DNA of 13,782 nucleotides from a bacterium (GTDB taxonomy: Bacteria; Chloroflexota; Dormibacteria; UBA8260; Bog-877). Below, piece by piece: positions 6,392 through 10,627 of this stretch (position 1 is the stretch's first letter; every line of letters starts with the position of its first letter). The stretch spans positions 1 to 13,782 of the forward strand of contig JAKAVU010000034.1 of the NCBI GenBank assembly GCA_021817185.1, in the 5' to 3' direction. The notes below the pieces were generated by a model. It searched no databases. It was given only the letters and a program-made list of their open reading frames with translations, and was not told where the DNA came from. A program made the translations under genes and the position numbers.

Positions 6392-6540
6392 CAGAATGCC
6401 GTGAGCACCGCCCCGGCGACCGAGGTGTGCTCACCCTCCCGGGCCTCGCGGGCGGCCCAGAGCGTGGTCAGAAAGGTGATGCCGAGGACCGCGAGGACGG
6501 CTCCCAGCGAGTAGACGACTAGCCCTCTGCGATTGGGCAC
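6391..6540 (-). CDS. Small single-helix membrane protein, 49 aa, first gene of the virion operon
   Basis: The GTG start at 6540 is set by a strong GGGGGAGGA Shine-Dalgarno sequence five bases upstream. The stop shares a base with the capsid ATG (TGATG). The sequence begins MPNRRGLVVYSLGAVLAVLG. The membrane helix spans about residues 7-28, with a basic N-terminus and an acidic/basic juxtamembrane stretch (AAREAREGEH). Unlike the leaderless operons elsewhere in the window, this operon appears to have a leader of about 90 bases with hairpins. Besides a virion membrane role, the gene may serve to deliver ribosomes to the capsid start by coupling; that is inference. Confidence 0.76.
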   Translation of the reverse strand: MPNRRGLVVYSLGAVLAVLGITFLTTLWAAREAREGEHTSVAGAVLTAF

Positions 6541-6573
6541 TTGGGTCCTCCCCCGGCGTGGCCGGCTCGAATC

Positions 6574-6628
6574 CCCGCCCTCTGCGGGCCGGGGTCCGGG
6601 AGGACGCTCCCGCGCCGCCCAAGGCGGC
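6574..6628 (-). promoter_or_regulatory. Structured 5' leader: three tandem hairpins before the virion operon
   Basis: Three perfect short inverted repeats lie between the inferred minus-strand start site and the first gene. 6614-6619 pairs with 6623-6628 (six bp, 3-base loop). 6597-6602 pairs with 6607-6612 (six bp, 4-base loop). 6574-6578 pairs with 6584-6588 (five bp, 5-base loop). All stems are G/C. None is followed by a T-run in either direction, so they do not look like intrinsic terminators. They could protect the transcript or regulate access to the GTG at 6540. Function is not shown by the sequence. Confidence 0.5.
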
Positions 6629-6635
6629 TTCCTGG

Positions 6636-6641
6636 ATGGTA
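6636..6641 (-). promoter_or_regulatory. TANNNT-type -10 box for the virion operon (TACCAT)
   Basis: On the minus strand the sequence reads TGTGCTACCATCC, an extended -10 like those at 9058 and 12108, which share the G-C just before TA. It predicts transcription from about 6629 leftward into the 49-aa gene and capsid gene, leaving a leader of about 90 bases. No convincing -35 element is seen. It faces the plus-strand box at 6664 in a divergent pair. Confidence 0.5.
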
Positions 6642-6663
6642 GCACATCTCCCCGGCTAGGCGC

Positions 6664-6669
6664 TATACT
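6664..6669 (+). promoter_or_regulatory. TANNNT-type -10 box (TATACT) for the gene at 6679
   Basis: The sequence GGCGCTATACTG is a near-consensus -10 box in a very GC-rich region. It ends nine bases before the GTG at 6679, so the transcript would be leaderless or have a leader of only two or three bases. No Shine-Dalgarno sequence precedes that GTG. No clear -35 hexamer is found at 16-18 bases. Confidence 0.6.
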
Positions 6670-6678
6670 GTCCCGGCA

Positions 6679-7131
6679 GTGAAGAGGACCGATCCCGGCG
6701 GCCTCGCGGGAGACCCGGAGGAGTGGCAGGTGCAGCACCAGCCCTCCGCGGAGAGCTTCCAGGAGGACCGCGCCGGCATCCTCCTGCCCACCCCAACCGG
6801 CAAGCAGGTCCGCGTCCTGACCTTCCGGGGCGGCCTCGTCGTCCATGCCGAGGAGTCGGCCTCCGAGATCCAGCGCCGGGTGGGACACCTCCGGGAGAGC
6901 AAGGCGCACTGGATGGAGGTCACCGATCCCCGCTTCGGAGAGACGATCCCGATCAGCGCCGCGGCGGTGGAGGACCTCCTGTTCATCGGGGACTTCTGGC
7001 TCGACATGGAGGCCGCCCGGCGGGAGCAGCAGGACCGGGAGATGCAGTTGCGTCTCCGGAGGCTGGGAGCGCAGGCCGCGCCGGCGGCGCAGGCCGCGCT
7101 CCCCAACCGAGCCCAGCGCCGGGAGCATTAG
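6679..7131 (+). CDS. Unknown 150-aa protein, monocistronic, possibly regulatory
   Basis: The GTG start at 6679 lies just after a TATACT -10 box and has no Shine-Dalgarno sequence, so initiation is probably leaderless. The N-terminal 35 residues are polar. A beta-rich core at about 36-110 follows, with KQVRVLTFRGGLVVHAEE, a helix SASEIQRRVGHLRES, then HWMEVTDPRFGETIPISAAAV and VEDLLFIGDFWLDME. A C-terminal charged helix (ARREQQDREMQLRLRRLG) ends in an Ala-rich tail. No family is recognised. The gene stands alone, divergent from the virion operon and converging on the ATPase gene, with its TAG overlapping the ATPase TAA at 7128-7131. A single-gene unit next to the virion promoter makes a regulator conceivable, but there is no helix-turn-helix I can point to. 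Confidence 0.78.
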   Translation: MKRTDPGGLAGDPEEWQVQHQPSAESFQEDRAGILLPTPTGKQVRVLTFRGGLVVHAEESASEIQRRVGHLRESKAHWMEVTDPRFGETIPISAAAVEDLLFIGDFWLDMEAARREQQDREMQLRLRRLGAQAAPAAQAALPNRAQRREH

Positions 7132-7868
7132 CCCAGGCGATCTGGCCTCGTCACCAGGATGGGAGCCGCGGGGTCGGTGCCCACGACGAGGATGCAGGGA
7201 CGCCTGAGCCCCCGGACGGCGCCTCGGATCTCCTCCCTAGGGCGCCCCGCCATCTCCGCCAGCCGGTTCACCACGTCGGTGTCCCGGGTCAGGAAGGCGA
7301 CGAGCCAGCTGGCCTGATCGCTCGCCGCCCGCGGTACGCGGCGCGGAGCCTGGAGATTGGAGACGATGCTCACCTTCGCGTCCCGGGCCGCCACCAGGAA
7401 GTCCTCGAGCTGGAGGGAGAGGTTGGCCGATCTGCGGGTATCGGTGAGGAGCTGGAGATCGTCCACGAAAACCGTCCAGCCGCCCTGCTGCCACACGTCG
7501 TTGAGGACTCTGTGGATGAGACGGCGGCGCCGCTCCATGGCCTCCGAGCCGCGGGCCGCGTCCCCGATGATCGCCCGGAACTCCCGGCCTCCCTGCATCT
7601 GGTCGAAGAGCTTGCCGGGCAGGGGCCACGTCGTGATTCGCGGCCAACCGCTCCGGGCCAGGGTGGCATCCCCTCCCTTGATGTCGCAGGCCAGGACCCA
7701 CGGCCGAAGCTGGCAGATCTGCACCGCCGTGGTCGTCTTGCCGGAGCCCGTGGGGCCGACGAGCGCCACGTGCTCCCCGGGCTCCCAGTGCTCCTCGAAC
7801 CATCTCCGAAAGGCCGGCCAGGGGACGGCCAGCGCCGGACCGTCCCCGGCTTCAGCCTTCGCCGCCAT
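7128..7868 (-). CDS. FtsK/HerA-superfamily genome-packaging ATPase (PRD1 P9 / A32-like)
   Basis: This 246-aa protein has the length of tailless-phage packaging ATPases (PRD1 P9 is about 230 aa). Walker A is GPTGSGKT at residues 38-45, and a short beta strand (HVALV) leads into it. Walker B is WTVFVDD at 131-137 with acidic residues D136 and D137. Motif SNLQAPRRVPR at 170-180 matches the Q-x-P-x-x-VP signature that follows Walker B in this family, with Q173 as the likely sensor. It is followed by a segment ending in LTRDTDVVNRLAEMAG (193-208), usual for the group. It would pump DNA into the preformed procapsid through a unique vertex. The ATG at 7868 overlaps the upstream gene by 17 bases, so translation is coupled. 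It lies in its own three-gene operon, separate from the capsid gene. Confidence 0.88.
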   Translation of the reverse strand: MAAKAEAGDGPALAVPWPAFRRWFEEHWEPGEHVALVGPTGSGKTTTAVQICQLRPWVLACDIKGGDATLARSGWPRITTWPLPGKLFDQMQGGREFRAIIGDAARGSEAMERRRRLIHRVLNDVWQQGGWTVFVDDLQLLTDTRRSANLSLQLEDFLVAARDAKVSIVSNLQAPRRVPRAASDQASWLVAFLTRDTDVVNRLAEMAGRPREEIRGAVRGLRRPCILVVGTDPAAPILVTRPDRLG

Positions 7869-8703
7869 CCTCGGACGGCGCGTCGGGCACCTGGGGCGGC
7901 CGGCCCTCGAAGAGCTGCGCGAGCAGCTGGTCCGAGTCGATCTGGTTGCCCGATCCGCGTCTCTGCGCCTCTCTGAGACGGGAGGAGGCTCGCTGGCCCG
8001 CCGCCTCGAGTTCGATGGCCATCTCCACCACCAAGGGGCGCAGAAGCGGCTCGCGGAGGACCGGGTAGAGCTCCGGACGCCGTTCGATGAGGCCCACCAG
8101 GAACGGCAGGGCGAGGATGGAGCCCGCCTCCCGGCCGGCCTTCCCCGCCCGGGCGAGTGGCTGCACCACGCGGTCCAGCGGCGTGCCCTGGACCATCGCG
8201 TCGAGTTTGTCTCCGGCGATGGGGGCCTCGAACTGAAGGGCCATGCCGACGCCGGGATCGCGCCCGGTGACGATCAGCCCCACGCCCAGCGCCCCCACCA
8301 GCTGGGAGAGCCCGGCTCCCAGGGGGATGCGGGCCTGGACCCGCTTGGGGGCCGCGGGGCTTTTCCGGGGTTTGCCAGGGGCCCTGGGAGTCGGAGCCGG
8401 CGGAGGCTTCGCGGCTTCGGCCTCCGGCATCTCCCCCTCGGGTTCGGCCTTCAGCCGGCGCCTTGCGGTGCTGCGCGGCTTGACCCGCCGCAGCGTGATC
8501 CCGCCGCCCAGGTCCTCGATCAGGCCCTGGTCCTCCTCCGGGTTCCAATGGGACCACTCGCGGAGGTCCTCCAGGGAGGCCTCCCGCAGGGGCCGCAGGT
8601 CCGCCTCCGCGCGACCCTCCCGCACGTCGAGCTCCTCCGAAGCCAGCTCCGCGCGATTCGCGAGCTGCTCGTACTCGTCGTCGGCGTCCATGGCCATGTT
8701 CAT
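7852..8703 (-). CDS. Unknown 283-aa protein preceding the packaging ATPase
   Basis: It overlaps both neighbours (four bases upstream, 17 downstream). Three in-frame ATGs occur at 8703, 8697 and 8691. A GGGGGG lies too close to the first but about eight bases from the second, so the true start may be 8697. The N-terminal 60 residues are acidic and helical (ASLEDLREWSHWNPEED at 42-58). Residues 75-125 are a basic, Pro/Lys/Arg-rich linker. The C-terminal half is a folded domain with a Gly/Leu-rich stretch IPLGAGLSQLVGALGVGLIV (126-145) and SILALPFLVGLIERRPELY (195-213). The hydrophobic stretches could be membrane-associated or a buried core. No family is recognised. Co-transcription with the ATPase suggests a packaging or assembly role, such as a vertex component. 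Confidence 0.74.
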   Translation of the reverse strand: MNMAMDADDEYEQLANRAELASEELDVREGRAEADLRPLREASLEDLREWSHWNPEEDQGLIEDLGGGITLRRVKPRSTARRRLKAEPEGEMPEAEAAKPPPAPTPRAPGKPRKSPAAPKRVQARIPLGAGLSQLVGALGVGLIVTGRDPGVGMALQFEAPIAGDKLDAMVQGTPLDRVVQPLARAGKAGREAGSILALPFLVGLIERRPELYPVLREPLLRPLVVEMAIELEAAGQRASSRLREAQRRGSGNQIDSDQLLAQLFEGRPPQVPDAPSEDGGEG

Positions 8704-9032
8704 TCCCCCCAGAAGCGGGTGCGCCAGGGCTTGGTCTCGGGCTGCGGTGGGGGAGGCGGCGCGGCGGGGGCGGCGGAAGCCTTCTCCTGCCGGGACTGCT
8801 CCTCGAGCTCGCGGACAGCTCTCTGCACCTGCTCCCGCACGGACTCCTCCTTCTCGCGGAGGCTCTGCTTCGGCTGCTCCTCCCCCTTGAGGTCCAGCAG
8901 CTCGTCGAGCAGGTCGGGGAGCACCTCGCGAAGCCTGGTTACGAAGTCGTCACCAGCGGGCCTCCCCGCGGACGCGGGAGTTCCAGCAGACGCGTCAGCT
9001 TTGGGGGCCTGAGACTCGGGCTCCTCTGCCAC
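8700..9032 (-). CDS. Small acidic coiled-coil protein, 110 aa, first gene of the ATPase operon
   Basis: The GTG start at 9032 lies six bases after a TAGAAT -10 box and has no Shine-Dalgarno sequence, giving a leaderless transcript. Residues 1-28 are disordered and Ala/Pro-rich. Residues 30-49 (FVTRLREVLPDLLDELLDL) form an amphipathic helix, and 56-84 (SLREKEESVREQVQRAVRE onward) are a likely coiled coil. A proline run at 91-97 and a short end, PWRTRFWGE, follow. No membrane segment is present. The pattern suits a small oligomerising partner or assembly factor. The stop overlaps the next ATG by four bases. Function unknown. Confidence 0.76.
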   Translation of the reverse strand: MAEEPESQAPKADASAGTPASAGRPAGDDFVTRLREVLPDLLDELLDLKGEEQPKQSLREKEESVREQVQRAVRELEEQSRQEKASAAPAAPPPPPQPETKPWRTRFWGE

Positions 9033-9038
9033 GCGCCC

Positions 9039-9044
9039 ATTCTA
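9039..9044 (-). promoter_or_regulatory. Extended -10 box (TAGAAT) for the ATPase operon, leaderless start
   Basis: The minus strand reads TGGTAGAATGGGCGCGTGG. TAGAAT with an upstream TG is followed after six bases by the GTG start codon at 9032, so the predicted transcript begins at or next to the start codon. It lies back to back with the plus-strand box at 9058. Confidence 0.66.
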
Positions 9045-9057
9045 CCACCGCGTGCGC

Positions 9058-9063
9058 TAGACT
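9058..9063 (+). promoter_or_regulatory. Extended -10 box (TAGACT) for the small-gene cluster, leaderless start
   Basis: The sequence TGCGCTAGACTTTGGGCGTG places TAGACT six bases before the GTG at 9070. There is no Shine-Dalgarno sequence. The two opposing start codons (9032 and 9070) are only 38 bases apart, so the two promoters overlap and polymerase on one side should hinder the other. Confidence 0.66.
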
Positions 9064-9069
9064 TTGGGC

Positions 9070-9258
9070 GTGCTGGACCACCTCGAGGCGCGGGCTCCCG
9101 CGGAACCCGCCCCCGGAGAGCTCCAGGAGCGGCTGGATCGCATCGAGGCACAGTTGGAGGAGCAGGCGAGGGAATGGCAAGCTCTGATGAATCGGCTGGC
9201 TCCCCTCCTGGATCACGCCGAGCAGATCAGCCGCCGGTGGAGCTGGACGAGGCGCTAG
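9070..9258 (+). CDS. Small coiled-coil protein, 62 aa
   Basis: GTG 9070 was chosen over TTG 9064 because it sits at the predicted start point of a leaderless transcript. After a short Pro/Ala/Glu N-terminus, residues 17-50 (ELQERLDRIEAQLEEQAREW onward) show clean heptads and should form a coiled coil. The C-terminus, RRWSWTRR, is basic and aromatic. There is no membrane segment. It is the first of four overlapping small genes. The next ATG lies 85 bases inside this gene, so the ends must be confirmed experimentally. Confidence 0.68.
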   Translation: MLDHLEARAPAEPAPGELQERLDRIEAQLEEQAREWQALMNRLAPLLDHAEQISRRWSWTRR

Positions 9259-9485
9259 AACTCCAGGGGCCCGATGGGCTCCGGCCGGGGATTCCCCTCT
9301 CCCCTCCTAGGAACGGCAGGGCGCCGGAGACGGCGGGGGAGGAGCCCGTCCGGGGCGCCGAACCACTCTGCGTACGCTGCGTGGCCGCCCGTCTCGCGGT
9401 GCTCGCCGTCCTGGTCCTCGCCGCCGCGGCCTTGGTCTACCTGCAGCGGCAATCGGTGAAGAAGGAGAAGGAGGCGGAGACATGA
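9174..9485 (+). CDS. Small single-helix membrane protein with CxxC motif, 103 aa
   Basis: An ATG at 9174 is preceded by purine-rich sequence (GGAGGAGCAGGCGAGGGA). An alternative GTG at 9237 would cut the overlap with the upstream gene from 85 to 22 bases. The N-terminal 60 residues are polar, acidic and Pro-rich. CVRC occurs at 66-69, just before a membrane helix at about 71-90 (AARLAVLAVLVLAAAALVYL), and a short Lys/Glu tail follows. The RLAVLAVL core also appears in the next gene's membrane segment, hinting at related function or local duplication. The gene could belong to a lysis or entry cassette. No family is recognised. Confidence 0.66.
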   Translation: MASSDESAGSPPGSRRADQPPVELDEALELQGPDGLRPGIPLSPPRNGRAPETAGEEPVRGAEPLCVRCVAARLAVLAVLVLAAAALVYLQRQSVKKEKEAET

Positions 9486-9676
9486 GGACAGCCGACGCAT
9501 TCCGCCTGGCCGTGCTGGCCGTGCTGGCCGGGCTCTGCGGATGGGCGGCGGCGCAGGAGTGGGACGCCTTCGAGCAGCGCCGGAGAATGGACGCGGAGTA
9601 CTTGTCACAGCGATTCTCTGAGCTGGAGCGCAAGCTCCTGACCCACCAGCACCCCACGGTGGGGCCGGATGCCTGA
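9482..9676 (+). CDS. Small membrane-anchored or secreted coiled-coil protein, 64 aa
   Basis: The ATG at 9482 overlaps the upstream TGA and has an AAGGAGG Shine-Dalgarno sequence about 7 bases away, so the start is secure. The N-terminus is MRTADAFRLAVLAVLAGLCG followed by WAAAQEW. That is a membrane anchor or a signal peptide with an A-x-A-like cleavage region near residues 22-24. The rest (residues 30-55, containing YLSQRFSELERKLL) is a charged amphipathic helix. An N-terminal anchor with an external coiled coil resembles the layout of i-spanins, but a spanin would only make sense in a diderm host. The alternative is a short structural anchor. Confidence 0.7.
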   Translation: MRTADAFRLAVLAVLAGLCGWAAAQEWDAFEQRRRMDAEYLSQRFSELERKLLTHQHPTVGPDA

Positions 9677-9986
9677 GCGGCCTCTGCGCGTCGAGCTGGT
9701 CTCCCATGCCGGACGGGAGCAGGTGGCCGCGCGCGCCGTTTCCCTGCTCTTCGTGGCCGCGGCGGTGGGATTGCAATGGTGGCTGACGACGCCGGCGGCC
9801 GAGCGGACGGTGCGGCTCCGGAAGGTCGGGCTCGCCCGCTGCCGGGGTGGGCGCTGGCACTTCCGTGGCGTGGCTCTGCGGTGGCCTCCTGGACGATGCG
9901 TCTGCGCCTGGCCGACCGATGCTGGCGCCGCCCTCCAGCTCGAAGCGGACCTGGCGGAGCAGCGCTCCACCCGGCAGACGCAGTGA
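9669..9986 (+). CDS. Single-helix membrane protein with basic C-terminal domain, 105 aa
   Basis: The ATG at 9669 overlaps the preceding stop by eight bases and has no good Shine-Dalgarno sequence, so coupling is likely. A polar N-terminus (MPERPLRVELVSHAGREQ) leads to a membrane helix at about 22-40 (ARAVSLLFVAAAVGLQWWL). A soluble part rich in Arg, Trp and Cys follows, with LRKVGLARCRGGRWHF and WPPGRCVCAWPTDAG. The three cysteines could form a small disulphide- or metal-stabilised unit. The stop lies at the base of the hairpin at 9985-10017. Function unknown. Confidence 0.68.
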   Translation: MPERPLRVELVSHAGREQVAARAVSLLFVAAAVGLQWWLTTPAAERTVRLRKVGLARCRGGRWHFRGVALRWPPGRCVCAWPTDAGAALQLEADLAEQRSTRQTQ

Positions 9987-10017
9987 GAGCGCCAGGGGCG
10001 AAGGTCCCGGCGCTCTC
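9985..10017 (+). terminator. Strong hairpin closing the small-gene cluster (terminator-like, no T-run)
   Basis: GAGAGCGCC at 9985-9993 is perfectly complementary to GGCGCTCTC at 10009-10017. Inside, GGG (9995-9997) can pair with CCC (10006-10008) beyond a bulged A, giving about 12 pairs. The TGA of the upstream gene overlaps its 5' edge. The downstream sequence is CAATTGGCC, without the uridine run of a classic intrinsic terminator. T-run-less hairpins are common at transcript ends in high-GC bacteria, but this one could also stabilise the 3' end or be a protein site. Confidence 0.5.
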
Positions 10018-10046
10018 AATTGGCCAGTTGCTCTACAAGCCGTGCG

Positions 10047-10052
10047 TAGTGT
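10047..10052 (+). promoter_or_regulatory. Weak TANNNT-type -10 candidate (TAGTGT) upstream of the replication genes
   Basis: CGTGCGTAGTGTAACAC is the most AT-containing and -10-like sequence between the hairpin and the GTG at 10079. It would give a leader of about 20 bases. The surrounding GTGTAACAC is a near-palindrome and also reads as TACACT on the other strand, where no gene needs it, so the site may instead be an operator. Confidence 0.3.
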
Positions 10053-10078
10053 AACACAGCCGGACCGACGGTGCTGAT

Positions 10079-10627
10079 GTGGGCTGGTGGCGGCGGCTGC
10101 GGGCCGCGGTATCCCGCGTCTTCGGTCCCGTCGGGCCGCCGGCACCGCCGGCACCGCCGCGCCGGGAGAGACCTCGGAGGCCGCCGGCCCCACCCGAGCG
10201 CAGGCCCCCTCCGGGAGAGAGGCCGCCCGCCCAGCGGCGGAGGCGGCAGGGCGGTCCGTCAGTCCTTCAGCTGGGCCGCCCGTCGCCCCGGGCCCGGGCG
10301 CTCTACCCGTCGGAATGGCTACGGCTGCTGGACGCCGCCCTCGCCGTCTGGCCGGAGAAGGGCTACTTCACCGTGGCGGTGTTCGCCCGCTACGCCATCG
10401 AGGATCCGGGAGATGGAGAGAGGTATCCGCGGGCGGTCGAGGACGCCTACGGCCACGCGGTGCCCATCGCCGCCGGCCGCCACTACTGGGGCTGGCGGGG
10501 GGAGACGATGAGCCGGCTCCAGCTCGAGGAGCACGCGGCCCTCATCGTGCCCGACGTGCTGGCCACTTTCGGGGGGCGGCGCCCGGTGCACGCGGTCTCA
10601 GTCCGCCCGACGGACCCCACCCGATGA
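10079..10627 (+). CDS. Basic Pro-rich protein immediately upstream of polB, terminal-protein candidate
   Basis: GTG 10079 is the only plausible start after the in-frame TAA at 10052, and the stop overlaps the polymerase ATG (ATGA). The N-terminal 58 residues are extremely basic and Pro-rich (VGWWRRLRAAVSRVF, then repeated PPAPP and RR blocks ending RRRRQ). The C-terminal part (about 70-168) is folded, with LYPSEWLRLLDAALAVWPEK, YFTVAVFARYAIEDPGDGERY, HAVPIAAGRHYWGWRGETM and a final helix LQLEEHAALIVPDVLATFGG. Several tyrosines (76, 96, 105, 116, 124, 136) are available as priming residues. In PRD1 and Bam35 the terminal protein gene lies directly upstream of the DNA polymerase gene, and a basic N-terminus suits DNA binding. 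This is inference from order and composition. No terminal-protein family is recognised; a DNA-binding replication accessory protein is the alternative. Confidence 0.77.
   Translation: MGWWRRLRAAVSRVFGPVGPPAPPAPPRRERPRRPPAPPERRPPPGERPPAQRRRRQGGPSVLQLGRPSPRARALYPSEWLRLLDAALAVWPEKGYFTVAVFARYAIEDPGDGERYPRAVEDAYGHAVPIAAGRHYWGWRGETMSRLQLEEHAALIVPDVLATFGGRRPVHAVSVRPTDPTR

Noticed and set aside
4338..6434. 698-codon open frame on the minus strand
   Set aside because: Only its last 88 codons (from GTG 4604) have plausible protein composition and a ribosome-binding site. The rest is out of frame with the capsid gene and rich in Arg, Gly, His and Pro, as expected of a shadow frame in GC-rich DNA.
6555..6592. 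tRNA-like T-arm sequence (GGCTCGAATCC)
   Set aside because: The flanking five-base stems do not pair and no anticodon arm or acceptor stem can be built around it, so there is no tRNA and no basis for an att site.
7357..9012. 551-codon plus-strand open frame opposite the ATPase operon
   Set aside because: It is antisense to three genes with overlapping starts and stops, a recognisable ATPase and a promoter. Its composition is shadow-like.
10075..10088. Second copy of the 12104 promoter (GTGCTGATGTG versus GTGCTAATGTG)
   Set aside because: The similarity is striking, but the box would read TGATGT, losing the most conserved A of a -10 element, and it would start transcription inside the 10079 gene. 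Treated as chance.
9255..10193. 312-codon minus-strand open frame, with a possible TACACT box at its upstream side
   Set aside because: Composition is Arg/Pro/Ser-rich and low in normal hydrophobic cores. The plus strand carries four overlapping small genes with membrane helices and starts that fit.
10087..10623. N-terminal extension of the DNA polymerase to 655 aa
   Set aside because: The extra 179 codons have low-complexity Ala/Gly/Arg composition. The overlapping frame at 10079-10627 encodes a protein with normal composition and an ATGA junction with the polymerase.
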